A DNA stretch of 64,000 nucleotides from Rhodospirillales bacterium (lineage in GTDB: Bacteria; Pseudomonadota; Alphaproteobacteria; Rhodospirillales; UBA2165). Below, in pieces: positions 25,693 to 34,789 of the stretch. Location: the NCBI GenBank assembly GCA_012960465.1, contig DUBF01000148.1, positions 18,032-82,031 on the forward strand. The letters are read 5' to 3'. Each line of letters opens with the position of its first letter. The stretch's first letter is position 1. Position numbers and translations under genes: made by a program. The notes below the pieces were generated by a model. The model did not search any database. It saw only the letters and a list, made by a program, of their open reading frames with translations, and had not been told where the DNA came from.

Positions 25693-26427
25693 TTAAGTTT
25701 GGTTACTCAGCCAGTCTAGAGATTTTTCAATCGTAAAAACTAATTTCCCTGCTGGCGGCATTGGTTTTTCGATTACCACAATTGGTATACCAAGTTTATG
25801 AGCAGCATTGAGTTTGGCTGCAGGTGGGCCTCCACTATTTTTACTTACAAGAACATCAATACGGAAATTAGTTAGTAAGGTACGTTCTTGGATCTCGTCG
25901 AATGGACCACGTTCGAAGACAATATTGTGGTTTTTAAGTGGAATTGGGTGAATTGGTTTCTCGATGGCTCGAATTAGAAACCACTTATTTGATAGAATAG
26001 AAAAGGCCTCTAAATTATTTGCTCCGATTGAAAGAAAAATGCGCTCACCCATTGTGCGAATCTTTCTTACAGTCTCTGAATAAGTAAGGGCAGAAATCCA
26101 TGTTATTTCATTTGGTTCCCACGGTGGCCGACAAAATTTAATTCGGGGGATGTTAATTCTGTTACATGCTTCCGCAGCATTTGCAGCTATCTTATCAGCA
26201 AAAGGATGAGTTGCATCTATTACAAAATTGATTCTTGCGGCCCGGAGATAATTAACCAAACCATCTACTCCCCCAAAACCACCGGTTCGGATTTCGCATA
26301 GAGGGATATTGGGACTATGGGTTCGGCCTGCTAACGAATAAATAGTCGCAAGATTCAGCATCTCATTAGTCATTGCTGCGAGTTTATTGGCATCACTTGT
26401 GCCTCCTAATATTAAAAGGCGTTTCAT
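25693..26427 (-). CDS. cobK: Precorrin-6A reductase
   Basis: A 244-residue NAD(P)H-dependent reductase (CobK/CbiJ). It starts LLILGGTSDANKLA and has FVIDATHPFADKIAANA with AC-rich continuation, FLSIGANNLEAF, and VLVSKNSGGPPAAKLNAA near the C-terminus, all family features. Its start lies only three bases after the cbiD stop on the same strand, so the two are one operon. Together they cover the C1-methylation and reduction steps. Confidence 0.93.
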   Translation of the reverse strand: MKRLLILGGTSDANKLAAMTNEMLNLATIYSLAGRTHSPNIPLCEIRTGGFGGVDGLVNYLRAARINFVIDATHPFADKIAANAAEACNRINIPRIKFCRPPWEPNEITWISALTYSETVRKIRTMGERIFLSIGANNLEAFSILSNKWFLIRAIEKPIHPIPLKNHNIVFERGPFDEIQERTLLTNFRIDVLVSKNSGGPPAAKLNAAHKLGIPIVVIEKPMPPAGKLVFTIEKSLDWLSNQT

Positions 26428-26430
26428 CTA

Positions 26431-27537
26431 TTAACCTTTTTTAAAAGGAGCGTGGCCAATCTGGTTGCCCTTTCTATCATAGACTAGAACCTCAATATCA
26501 ACATCTTTTTTGACCTCTTGATTCACAATGGCTTGAGCGGTTTTAGCCACGTAATCACCAAGCTTAAGACTATTCTTTTCTATTATCTCTATTATGTTTC
26601 CTGCGCTTTCCACTTTGGCAATTTGCGTGCAAATATTTTTGTTAATCCCACCTCTAGCGGCGAGTGAGGCTATAAAATTTGGATCTACTTGAGAACGTTT
26701 TGAATGTAAGTCCATATGACCGGCCGCGAGTTTGGAAATTTTGCCAAACCCACTTGCGATTGTAACTTTTGGAATCGGATAGGTTCGAAGATATTTAATT
26801 GTGCCGCCAACAAAATCTCCCATATCTAAGATTGATGACGGTTCAAAACCGTATAAAGCAGTTACGGCTTCCTCGGAAGTTTTTCCTGTGCAAGCTGCCA
26901 CATGTGTGATCCCTGTTGCGCGCGCCACATCAATACCTTGATGAATTGAGGCTATCCATGCAGCGCAAGAATATGGGATAACTATGCCGGTTGTCCCGAG
27001 TATCGATAAACCACCAACAATACCGAGACGCGGGTTCCAGGTTTTCTTTGCTAGTGCCGCACCATTATCAATTGAGATCTCTATCTCTATATTCAGATCA
27101 ACACCGTGTTCATTTGCAATCGCTTGTAAATTTTGTTCTATCATTTTACGAGGTCCAGGATTAATTGCTGGTTCCCCAACCTCAATTGGCAAACCAGGTT
27201 TTGTAACTTTCCCAACACCGTGTCCAGCTTTAAAGGTTAATTTCTCTGACCTGCGAATTGTCACCCGAACGATTGAGCCATGAGTAACGTCAGGATCATC
27301 TCCTGCATCTTTTTCAATGGCAGCCATAATATCTACTTTGGAAATACACGTGTCTTTGACGAAAAAACTAGGCGTTTGCCCTCCTGGAAGCGTTATCTGA
27401 ACCTCGCTTGGTATCTGGCCAGTTAATAGACCAATGTAACTGGCTTTTGCTGCGGCAGTTGCGCAAGCGCCCGTTGTCCAACCTCGACGCAGTTCCCGCG
27501 TATCCTTCTCGGTTTCTGTAGAATTATTATTTTTCAT
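26431..27537 (-). CDS. cbiD: Cobalt-precorrin-5B C1-methyltransferase CbiD
   Basis: A 368-residue protein of the CbiD family, with RRGWTTGACATAAAKA near residues 16-31, GDDPDVTHG, GAGVG-like GHGVGKVTKPGLPIEVGEPAINPGPR, and GILGTTGIV-like LSILGTTGIVIPYS. CbiD does C1 methylation in the cobalt-first pathway and takes the place of CobF where that gene is missing. It is co-transcribed with cobK and divergent from cobA across 54 bases. The frame and length are normal. Confidence 0.95.
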   Translation of the reverse strand: MKNNNSTETEKDTRELRRGWTTGACATAAAKASYIGLLTGQIPSEVQITLPGGQTPSFFVKDTCISKVDIMAAIEKDAGDDPDVTHGSIVRVTIRRSEKLTFKAGHGVGKVTKPGLPIEVGEPAINPGPRKMIEQNLQAIANEHGVDLNIEIEISIDNGAALAKKTWNPRLGIVGGLSILGTTGIVIPYSCAAWIASIHQGIDVARATGITHVAACTGKTSEEAVTALYGFEPSSILDMGDFVGGTIKYLRTYPIPKVTIASGFGKISKLAAGHMDLHSKRSQVDPNFIASLAARGGINKNICTQIAKVESAGNIIEIIEKNSLKLGDYVAKTAQAIVNQEVKKDVDIEVLVYDRKGNQIGHAPFKKG

Positions 27538-27591
27538 TAAATTAACTTATAGCCTTTTTCAATCGGGCTCCAGTCTGCTAAATTCAAAGTT

Positions 27592-28374
27592 ATGGAAAAT
27601 ATACCAATAAAAATGCCTAACTTCGAACCGGGAACCGTTTGGGTCGTTGGTGCGGGGCCAGGAGATCCTGGATTACTCTCACTTTTGGCATTACACGGGA
27701 TCCAGAATGCGGATGTTATTGTTTACGATGCGCTTGTTGGGGAAGATATTATACGATTTGCACGGGAAAATGCTGTGCTCGAATATGCTGGAAAGCGCGG
27801 TGGGAAGCCGTCTCCTAATCAGAAAGATATAACTGATCGTCTGGTCGTGCTCGCCCGTGATAAAAAACGTGTATTAAGGCTAAAAGGTGGTGATCCATTT
27901 GTCTTTGGTCGAGGCGCTGAAGAGTGTTTGCGTTTAGCAAAAGAAAACATCTCCTTTCGAATAGTGCCGGGTATCACTGCGGGTATCGGCGGGCTTGCCT
28001 ATGCCGGTATTCCAATGACAACGCGAGGGACCAATTCAGCGGTGACCTTTATTACCGGGCATAATGCCAGCGGGGAGGTGCCGGATGATATTAATTGGAA
28101 AGCTTTGGCTGATGGTGCGCCTGCCCTGATTTTTTTTATGGGAATGGCCCATATTGGTCGAATTGCTGATCAATTAAAAGAAGCAGGGCGTTCGGCGACA
28201 GAACCTGTGGCAATCATTTGCAAAGCGACAATGCCTAAACAACAAGTTCTAATTTCTACTTTGCAAAATTGCGCTGCTGATGTAGCAGCCTCTGATTTAA
28301 TTCCGCCGGCTCTAATTGTCGTTGGAGATATAGTTAATTTTCGTGAACAATTAGACTGGCTTACCAGTGGGTAA
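27592..28374 (+). CDS. cobA: Uroporphyrinogen-III C-methyltransferase
   Basis: A 260-residue SUMT enzyme that makes precorrin-2, the shared precursor of cobalamin and siroheme. Standard segments are VWVVGAGPGDPGLLSL, VIVYDALVG, EYAGKRGG, VLRLKGGDPFVFGRGAEE, VPGITAGIGGLAYAGIP and the MGMAHI loop. There is no CysG-type reductase/ferrochelatase extension, so it is a stand-alone CobA. cobB starts four bases after its stop. Confidence 0.95.
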   Translation: MENIPIKMPNFEPGTVWVVGAGPGDPGLLSLLALHGIQNADVIVYDALVGEDIIRFARENAVLEYAGKRGGKPSPNQKDITDRLVVLARDKKRVLRLKGGDPFVFGRGAEECLRLAKENISFRIVPGITAGIGGLAYAGIPMTTRGTNSAVTFITGHNASGEVPDDINWKALADGAPALIFFMGMAHIGRIADQLKEAGRSATEPVAIICKATMPKQQVLISTLQNCAADVAASDLIPPALIVVGDIVNFREQLDWLTSG

Positions 28375-28378
28375 ACAA

Positions 28379-29698
28379 ATGGCTTCTGGACTTGTCATAG
28401 CAGCCCCAGCTTCGGGTAGTGGAAAAACTGTTATTACCCTGAGCTTGCTGCGTGCGATGAGAAATGCAGGTATTACAGTAAGCTCGATTAAAATCGGTCC
28501 GGATTATATTGACCCTGCCTATCATTCTGCCGCTTCTGGCGAATTGTGTCAAAACCTTGATTTATGGGGAATGCGTAACGAAACCCTTATACACCAACGT
28601 GCCTCCGCAGTGGGAGAAAGTGATGTGGTTATTGTGGAGGGTGTTATGGGGTTGTTTGATGGTGCGGTGACGGGGAAATCGATAAATTCAGGAAGTACCG
28701 CAGATGCCGCTAAATGGCTCGATTGGCCCATTATCTTGGTTGTTGATGCCAAGGGGCAAGGCGCATCGGTTACTGCTTTAGTTGAAGGTTTTGTCAATCA
28801 CCGAGATGATATTAAAATTGCTGGTGTTATTTTTAACCGGATCGGTAGCGAAAACCATGAACGTATATTAAGAGAAGCACTATCAAATACTAACGTACCT
28901 TGTTTAGGCTGTATTCCGAGGCATGACAGGCTAAATCTTCCGCATCGGCATTTAGGTCTAATCCAGGCACGTGAAATGCGACACCTCAACATGTGGCTTG
29001 ATGGGGCCGCAAATTTGATCACCAGTAGCGTTGATCTTGATTTGTTATGTAAACTTTCTACGCGGTCAAAAATTATGCCAACGCCTAAACATTCTATGAC
29101 AATCCCAATGCTCGGGAAGCACACTTCTGTTGCCCGTGACAATGCATTTTCTTTTTGTTACGACTATGTGGTGGGTGCTTGGCAGGCCGGCGGAGTTAAG
29201 GTAACTTTTTTTTCCCCGCTGGCTGGGGAGGCGCCACATCCGCACGCGGACAGTATTTATTTGCCTGGCGGATATCCGGAACTTTATGCTGCTGAAATTT
29301 CTGAAAATCAAAAATTTAAAGAAACGATGAAGATCGCCGCAATCAATGGCTCGGTGATTTACGGCGAATGTGGAGGTTTTATGGTATTGGGCGGGTCGTT
29401 AATAGACCGAGATGGTATATCGCACGAAATGCTAGACCTTCTGCCTATTAAAACATCATTCGCCAAACCCAAATTGCATTTGGGCTATCGTCAATTATCA
29501 CTTATCGATAAGGGCATCCTGGGCGACGCTGGTGCTACGTTTAAAGGTCATGAATTTCATTATTGTAATATAGTTGAGGATAGCAAAGCCGAAAGTTTAT
29601 TTTATGGCTACGATGCACGAGGCGAGAAATTGCCGGCGATGGGCTCAAAGCGTGGTTCGGTAATGGGTTCATTTTCTCACATTATTGATAGTGTTTAG
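28379..29698 (+). CDS. cobB: Cobyrinic / hydrogenobyrinic acid a,c-diamide synthase
   Basis: A 439-residue glutamine-dependent amidotransferase (CobB/CbiA). It starts GLVIAAPASGSGKTVITL (P-loop) and has SIKIGPDYIDPAYH and VEGVMGLFDG. The C-terminal class-I-like glutaminase domain has IYGECGGFMVLG with the active Cys. I chose the ATG at 28379, since the GTG at 28367 would start inside cobA. Its last 30 bases overlap the end of the opposite-strand aminotransferase gene (29669-29698). Confidence 0.94.
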   Translation: MASGLVIAAPASGSGKTVITLSLLRAMRNAGITVSSIKIGPDYIDPAYHSAASGELCQNLDLWGMRNETLIHQRASAVGESDVVIVEGVMGLFDGAVTGKSINSGSTADAAKWLDWPIILVVDAKGQGASVTALVEGFVNHRDDIKIAGVIFNRIGSENHERILREALSNTNVPCLGCIPRHDRLNLPHRHLGLIQAREMRHLNMWLDGAANLITSSVDLDLLCKLSTRSKIMPTPKHSMTIPMLGKHTSVARDNAFSFCYDYVVGAWQAGGVKVTFFSPLAGEAPHPHADSIYLPGGYPELYAAEISENQKFKETMKIAAINGSVIYGECGGFMVLGGSLIDRDGISHEMLDLLPIKTSFAKPKLHLGYRQLSLIDKGILGDAGATFKGHEFHYCNIVEDSKAESLFYGYDARGEKLPAMGSKRGSVMGSFSHIIDSV

Positions 29699-30697
29699 TG
29701 TTGAATTTAAAACAAATTCGAATTTCTGCCACTCAATTTCTACTCCGGGCAAGCCCATTCTTAACCACTTTGGGTGATCTTCAAATCGCCTAACCAAGAT
29801 ACCTGCGTTAGCAAGGGCATTATAGAGTTCAAAGGCGTGATCGGTTGTAATTAGTGTAAACAAATCAGTTCCACCGATAATAGAAAGTTTTTCTTTGTCC
29901 AATATGCGATTTAGACGAGAGCTTTTAGAGTTTAATGTCTCTTGCATTTCTGAAAACCACGAACTGTCCAATAAAGCTCGGGTACCAATTTCAATTGCAG
30001 GTCTTGATACGGCCCATGGACCAAGCCGTGCTGCGAGTTGCCGGGTAATTACCGGCATGCCAAGTGCAAATCCCAGGCGTAATCCAGCTAGCCCAAAGAA
30101 TTTCCCGAGTGAGCGCAGGACAAGAATCTTGTGTTCAGCTAAATGAGGAATAATACTTAAATCTGGTGAGTTATCACAAAATGCTTCGTCAACAACTAAT
30201 AACTCCAAGTTTTCTGAAAGTTTTAAAAGATCTTCTACTTGATGCTTTCGACCATCAGGATTATTTGGGTTTACTACGACCGCAATAACGTCGTGGGGAA
30301 TAGCGCTTAGTGTGTTAACGGGCACAACTTTATTTCCAGCTTGCTCCCACGTATACTGGTGTTCACTGTATGTGGGTGTTAAAATGACGATTTTTCGACT
30401 TGGAAAGAGAAGGGGGAGGTTTTGCAGTATTGATTGAGTACCAGGTCCAGCAATTATCTCGCTATCCTTGTTAACCCGATAAAATCTTCTGGCTCCGTTT
30501 AAGAGGCGCTCCATGTCACTCATTTTTGGCAGAGTTCGGAATATCTGCGCATTTAAATGGGTATTTGGATAGCTTGCACTATTAATCCCTGTTGAAAGGT
30601 CAATCCACTGATCCTCCGGCAAACCAAACTCTTTCGTTGCCGCAGTAAGGTCACCCCCATGTATGGGTTTAGTTAAATTGTTTACCGGCTCTGACAT
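29669..30697 (-). CDS. cobD: Threonine-phosphate decarboxylase-like aminotransferase
   Basis: A 342-residue fold-type-I PLP enzyme (Salmonella CobD; called CobC in Pseudomonas). It opens with HGGDL and has WIDLSTGINS, VNPNNPDG, LVVDEAFCD (Asp170) and SLGKFFGLAGLRLGF, where Lys199 should hold PLP. It would decarboxylate L-threonine phosphate to aminopropanol phosphate, the CbiB substrate. Histidinol-phosphate aminotransferase is the main alternative, but the B12 context and the GLAGLRLG segment favour CobD. Its 3' end overlaps the 3' end of cobB. Confidence 0.88.
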   Translation of the reverse strand: MSEPVNNLTKPIHGGDLTAATKEFGLPEDQWIDLSTGINSASYPNTHLNAQIFRTLPKMSDMERLLNGARRFYRVNKDSEIIAGPGTQSILQNLPLLFPSRKIVILTPTYSEHQYTWEQAGNKVVPVNTLSAIPHDVIAVVVNPNNPDGRKHQVEDLLKLSENLELLVVDEAFCDNSPDLSIIPHLAEHKILVLRSLGKFFGLAGLRLGFALGMPVITRQLAARLGPWAVSRPAIEIGTRALLDSSWFSEMQETLNSKSSRLNRILDKEKLSIIGGTDLFTLITTDHAFELYNALANAGILVRRFEDHPKWLRMGLPGVEIEWQKFEFVLNSTLNTINNVRK

Positions 30698-30780
30698 ACT
30701 CGGTTTATAACAAGTCTGGTCCCGAACGGATAGCAGACTTTTTTTTTGATTTGTGTTATTCTTTAGCTCAAGGAAATAAA

Positions 30781-31614
30781 ATGCCTTATCCGAATTTTAA
30801 TAACCTAGACGTTATTTGGGATTTGCCAGAGAACTGCGCAGAATGGGATCATATTGAGACTACTTTGGCGCGACTTGAAAACCACCTTGTTTCTCTGCGA
30901 TTTTCAGATCGATTTGTTTTCTTCATTACCTCTCAGGATGAAAAACTCGAGATTGCTATTGATACACCTATTGTTGTTTATCAGATACAAGATAAGGCTC
31001 ATAAAATTCCAGATTATGTTAATGATGCTTTTGCAATTTTTAAGAATTATGTGCCATTTAGTCCTTCTCCAGATAGCGTTTATAGTGTGCCATTAGGTTG
31101 CAACAAAAAAATACCAAATCTGGATGTTCAGCTGATGGCAGATCGAACTATTAATCTTTTTTTTATGGGTCGGGCAGGTAACAGGGAAGATTTTTTTACT
31201 TTTGTGGGAAAAGAATTTTTATCGAATACTGAAGCCCGGAATATAGTGATAGAGCGATCAGTCGAGATCCAATACAATGTATATGCCCACAATATGGCGC
31301 AGGCTAAAATAGCCCTTTGTCCAGGTGGAATTAGCTGTGATACATTTCGCATTTATGAGGCGATGCGTGCCGGATGTGTGGTAATTGTACCGCGACAAGT
31401 ACCGGCTTGGTTTAGCCATGGATGGCCATTGATTGAGCTTGATGATTGGTGTGAACTTAAACCAATTGCGGAGAGCCTTTTAAACGACCATAAGAAACTA
31501 CAAAAAATTTCAAATCAAACCCGATTATGGTGGGAAGAGAAATGCAGTGAGGAGGCGGTTGCCCGTTATATGGCGCGTGAGTTATCTCTTAATCTTATGA
31601 AGCTCGATCTATAG
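30781..31614 (+). CDS. Exostosin/GT47-like glycosyltransferase-type protein, function unknown
   Basis: A 277-residue soluble-looking protein without signal peptide or membrane segment. Its best clue is residues about 178-208 (IALCPGGISCDTFRIYEAMRAG and CVVIVP). This matches the nucleotide-sugar-binding end of exostosin/GT47-like and related glycosyltransferases, where a Glu/Arg pair in the same place contacts the donor. I chose the ATG at 30781 for its AAGGAA ribosome site; a TTG at 30751 is less likely. It lies between cobD and a YeiR-type GTPase gene that starts 15 bases after it. No link of such a protein to cobalamin is known to me, and acceptor and donor are unknown. Confidence 0.55.
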   Translation: MPYPNFNNLDVIWDLPENCAEWDHIETTLARLENHLVSLRFSDRFVFFITSQDEKLEIAIDTPIVVYQIQDKAHKIPDYVNDAFAIFKNYVPFSPSPDSVYSVPLGCNKKIPNLDVQLMADRTINLFFMGRAGNREDFFTFVGKEFLSNTEARNIVIERSVEIQYNVYAHNMAQAKIALCPGGISCDTFRIYEAMRAGCVVIVPRQVPAWFSHGWPLIELDDWCELKPIAESLLNDHKKLQKISNQTRLWWEEKCSEEAVARYMARELSLNLMKLDL

Positions 31615-31629
31615 TTTGGGAAACATATT

Positions 31630-32643
31630 TTGACCAACGAAAAAATCCCAACCACATTGATCACCGGCTTTTTTGGGGTCGGTAAAACAACCGCCATTCG
31701 GTCTTTGCTGGCGCGAAAGCCAAAAAACGAGAGTTGGGCAATTTTGGTAAATGAATTTGGTGAGGTAGCCATTGACCAGACGGCCTTGAACGTAGTTAAC
31801 GGAAATAATGTTACCATCCGAGAAATTCCAGGCGGATGTATGTGCTGCGCAAAAGATATACCAATGAGAGTTGCGATTACGGAAATATTAAGGTGGGCCA
31901 AACCCGATCGCTTATTGATTGAGCCTACAGGGATTGGACATCCTGCCGGTATTTTGGATGAACTTAGAAATGCCAACCTTAAAGATATAGTCGATGTAGG
32001 CGCGGTAATTTGTTTTGTTGATCCACGATTTGTCGGTGATCCGCGTATTGAAGATGTTGAAGTGTTTCGCGACCAGGTTCATTTGGCTGATGTATTAATC
32101 GCGAGTAAAACGGACCTCGCAAGTAAAGATGATCTTGAGCGTTATCAAGCTTGGGCAGAGGCTTTGTTTCCGCCGAAGCTTGTTATTACCAAAACAGCAA
32201 TGGGTAATATTGATATAGCATTATTAGACGTTAAGTCGTACGATAACCGATTACCACTTTTTCCGAATCTGCATTCCCATGAAAAGCAAGCTATCCCATC
32301 TGACATTGGTGAACCTAGACCTGGAATTCCTATTCGGGTAGAAAATAATGGGGCTGGTTATCAAGGTTGTGGCTGGGTTTTTTCTCACGAAGATAATTTT
32401 CGTGACAAGGCATTGATTGATTACTTGGGTCCCCCGGGACCTAAAGGGCTTAATAATGTCGAACGACTTAAAGGTGTTTTCAGAATGGATGACGAATGGG
32501 TGTTGGTTGATCGTGTAAGGAACGAGTTGTCTTTTTCGCCTATTGCATATCGCCGGGACTCACGTTTGGAAATTATTTTGTCTGAGAATGAAACAGTTGA
32601 CTGGCCATATATAGAGTCTGCGCTTTTAAGATTTATAAAATAA
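31630..32643 (+). CDS. yeiR: YeiR-type COG0523 GTPase (probable zinc-linked metallochaperone)
   Basis: A 337-residue G3E GTPase. It has P-loop LITGFFGVGKTTA (residues about 7-19), WAILVNEFGEVAID, the metal motif EIPGGCMCCAKD, DRLLIEPTGIGHP, and the C-terminal GYQGCGWVF and ERLKGVFR segments. It resembles Escherichia coli YeiR along its whole length as I recall that sequence, more than it resembles CobW. YeiR binds zinc and its GTPase activity responds to it, so this gene may not serve cobalt. It starts with TTG, with GGGAAA upstream, and follows the glycosyltransferase-like gene closely. Confidence 0.82.
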   Translation: MTNEKIPTTLITGFFGVGKTTAIRSLLARKPKNESWAILVNEFGEVAIDQTALNVVNGNNVTIREIPGGCMCCAKDIPMRVAITEILRWAKPDRLLIEPTGIGHPAGILDELRNANLKDIVDVGAVICFVDPRFVGDPRIEDVEVFRDQVHLADVLIASKTDLASKDDLERYQAWAEALFPPKLVITKTAMGNIDIALLDVKSYDNRLPLFPNLHSHEKQAIPSDIGEPRPGIPIRVENNGAGYQGCGWVFSHEDNFRDKALIDYLGPPGPKGLNNVERLKGVFRMDDEWVLVDRVRNELSFSPIAYRRDSRLEIILSENETVDWPYIESALLRFIK

Positions 32644-32683
32644 ATACGTAAGTTTCTTCAGTGTTAGGTCTTATGCGAAGAAA

Positions 32684-33430
32684 TTAGAATATAAATAAAG
32701 TAAGTGCCGTAAAAATTAGAATGCCGTAGGTTGCCTTTTTAAACCATTCAGCTGGAGAGATTTTATAGAAGTAATCTCCTAATTTTGTGCCGATCATAAA
32801 AATGGGAGCAATTATCAGCGCCCGAAGAAGCATTGTTTCGGTGTACACCCCCTGCACTATCAAACCAAATATAGCCACCAGCGCAGCGCATGCCATAGCG
32901 GCAAGAACATTAGCTCTTTTTATTTCCACTTTTTCGGGTGATGTCTGGAAATACATGACCTGAAGAGGGAAGCCAGGAACTCCAAAACACCCTGTTATTC
33001 CGCCTGAAATTGCGCCAGTAAAAATACCACTGAATATCGAGCGTTTTCCAGAATAATTCCAACCAGACATCATAAAGCCTGTAATAAATAAAATGAATAT
33101 AGCCATTCCTTTACGTATGATCTCTGGATCAGCAGAAACTAGAAATAAAATGCCAAGGCTTAAGGTGATCGTAGAGGTTGCTGAAACTGGTCCAACTTCT
33201 TTCCAATCAGCTTTTTTTGATGCATCAAAAAAAAGCGCGCCTTGGCCAAATAAAACTATAAACAAAACGATAGCGAAGCCTTCCACAGGACCATACAAAA
33301 TTGCAAAAAATGGAATGGCGACGAGTGCTCCTCCAAAGCCTGCATATCCCTGAATCATACCGCTTGGGAGTGCAACAATAGCAGCTAGTAGCAAGTTATA
33401 TGTTAAAGTATTATTTAATAGCTGTAACAT
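32684..33430 (-). CDS. TauE/SafE-family sulfite/sulfonate exporter-like membrane protein
   Basis: A 248-residue inner-membrane protein with about eight hydrophobic segments in two repeats. The repeat motifs are GYAGFGGALVAIPF (residues about 27-40) and GAISGGITGCFGVPGFPLQVMY (about 130-150), typical of TauE/SafE (DUF81) carriers. Members export sulfite, sulfoacetate or other organic anions. The substrate here is not indicated by neighbours: the mrp gene is on its 5' side, same strand, 78 bases away. Confidence 0.82.
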   Translation of the reverse strand: MLQLLNNTLTYNLLLAAIVALPSGMIQGYAGFGGALVAIPFFAILYGPVEGFAIVLFIVLFGQGALFFDASKKADWKEVGPVSATSTITLSLGILFLVSADPEIIRKGMAIFILFITGFMMSGWNYSGKRSIFSGIFTGAISGGITGCFGVPGFPLQVMYFQTSPEKVEIKRANVLAAMACAALVAIFGLIVQGVYTETMLLRALIIAPIFMIGTKLGDYFYKISPAEWFKKATYGILIFTALTLFIF

Positions 33431-33507
33431 TTCATTCGTCTATAGTTGGTCTTTACTTCTTACAATTGATCGCAGGCAATACTTATTTATTAACAAATAG
33501 AAATCCG

Positions 33508-34608
33508 CTATATAATATCTATTTTAGCCCAAATTTTATCAGCTATATCAAGATAGGTGGTCGAATGTATGCTGGATGGATCCGAAACAACAATGGGTTG
33601 TCCATTATCAGAAGTTTCACGGATGATAATATCTAGTGGGATTTCGCCTAAGAAGTCCATCCCAAGTTTTTCAGATTCTCGGCGTGCGCCGCCATGACTA
33701 AAAATTTCCGTGCGTTCGCCGCAATGCGGGCAATTGAAATAGCTCATATTCTCAATTAAACCAAAGACTGGTATATCAACCTTTTCAAACATATTCATAC
33801 CTTTGCGGGCATCAGCAAGCGCAATATCTTGCGGTGTTGATACAATTACAGCACCTGATAATGGTATTCGTTGGGCCATCGTTAGATGAATATCACCGGT
33901 ACCTGGAGGCAGATCAATTACTAGACAATCCAACTCGCCCCAAGCAACATCTTTAATCAGTTGTTCTAAGGCGCCTGTAGCCATTGGCCCCCGCCATATC
34001 ATTGCAGTGGCTTCATCAATTAGAAAGCCAATTGACATGCATTTGAGCCCATAATTTTCGAGTGGGGCAATCAAGCCACTTGCTGTCTGTGACGGTTTGT
34101 CAGTAATCCCCAACATTAGTGGGATGGATGGACCATAAATATCCGCATCAAGCAAGCCAACGCGTTTTCCTTTTGCAGCCATCGCGAGTGCTAAATTGAC
34201 TGCTGTCGTTGATTTTCCGACACCGCCTTTACCTGAGGCGATCGCAATAACTGAATCAATACCTAGGAGGTCCATCTTTTGAAATGCGGCGGGTTGAGCA
34301 CCGGAAGGAGTATTTGGTGATTGATTTGTTGGAGTTTTCTCTGGTGCAGCCTCCGCCTCGCGTTCTGCGGTTAAAACAGCGGTTACTGTCAGCACACCGG
34401 AAAGGTCGTGAACTACTTGCTCTGCAGCTTTTCTGACAGGTTCGAGCTCAGCACCTCTTTTAGCGTCAACCTCAATCCCAAATGCAACGTGGCCATCTTT
34501 TAATTGAAGACCAGAAATCATGCCTAAATCTACAATACTTTGGCCCTGATCAGGATCTTTTATCGTTTTTAGGGCTTCTAGGACTTGCTCAGCAGTGATC
34601 TCCGACAT
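33508..34608 (-). CDS. apbC: Iron-sulfur cluster carrier ATPase (Mrp/ApbC)
   Basis: A 366-residue P-loop NTPase that carries Fe-S clusters to apo-proteins. An N-terminal MIP18/DUF59-type domain (about residues 1-85, with DPDQGQSIVDLGMI) is followed by the ATPase domain. That domain has the deviant Walker A IASGKGGVGKSTTAVN, DADIYGPSIP, LVIDLPPGTGD and the cluster motif NCPHCGE (CxxC). I set the start at the ATG at 34608, where the typical DUF59 start begins. The longer frame runs into a Pro-rich sequence that is antisense to hflK. It is divergent from hflK. Confidence 0.93.
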   Translation of the reverse strand: MSEITAEQVLEALKTIKDPDQGQSIVDLGMISGLQLKDGHVAFGIEVDAKRGAELEPVRKAAEQVVHDLSGVLTVTAVLTAEREAEAAPEKTPTNQSPNTPSGAQPAAFQKMDLLGIDSVIAIASGKGGVGKSTTAVNLALAMAAKGKRVGLLDADIYGPSIPLMLGITDKPSQTASGLIAPLENYGLKCMSIGFLIDEATAMIWRGPMATGALEQLIKDVAWGELDCLVIDLPPGTGDIHLTMAQRIPLSGAVIVSTPQDIALADARKGMNMFEKVDIPVFGLIENMSYFNCPHCGERTEIFSHGGARRESEKLGMDFLGEIPLDIIIRETSDNGQPIVVSDPSSIHSTTYLDIADKIWAKIDII

Positions 34609-34789
34609 ATCTATGGCTCCAAGCTCTGATTTACCTATTGAATAAAATAAACGTCTAAAAGGTAATACAAGATTGAGACACCGTTGCAACGGTGTTAAAC
34701 CTGTCATATAAGTCAGAATAATACTTTGTAAACAACGAAACTTAATTTTATGCGGTAATCTGCTGCATTTATTGGATGAGGAAAAAATA

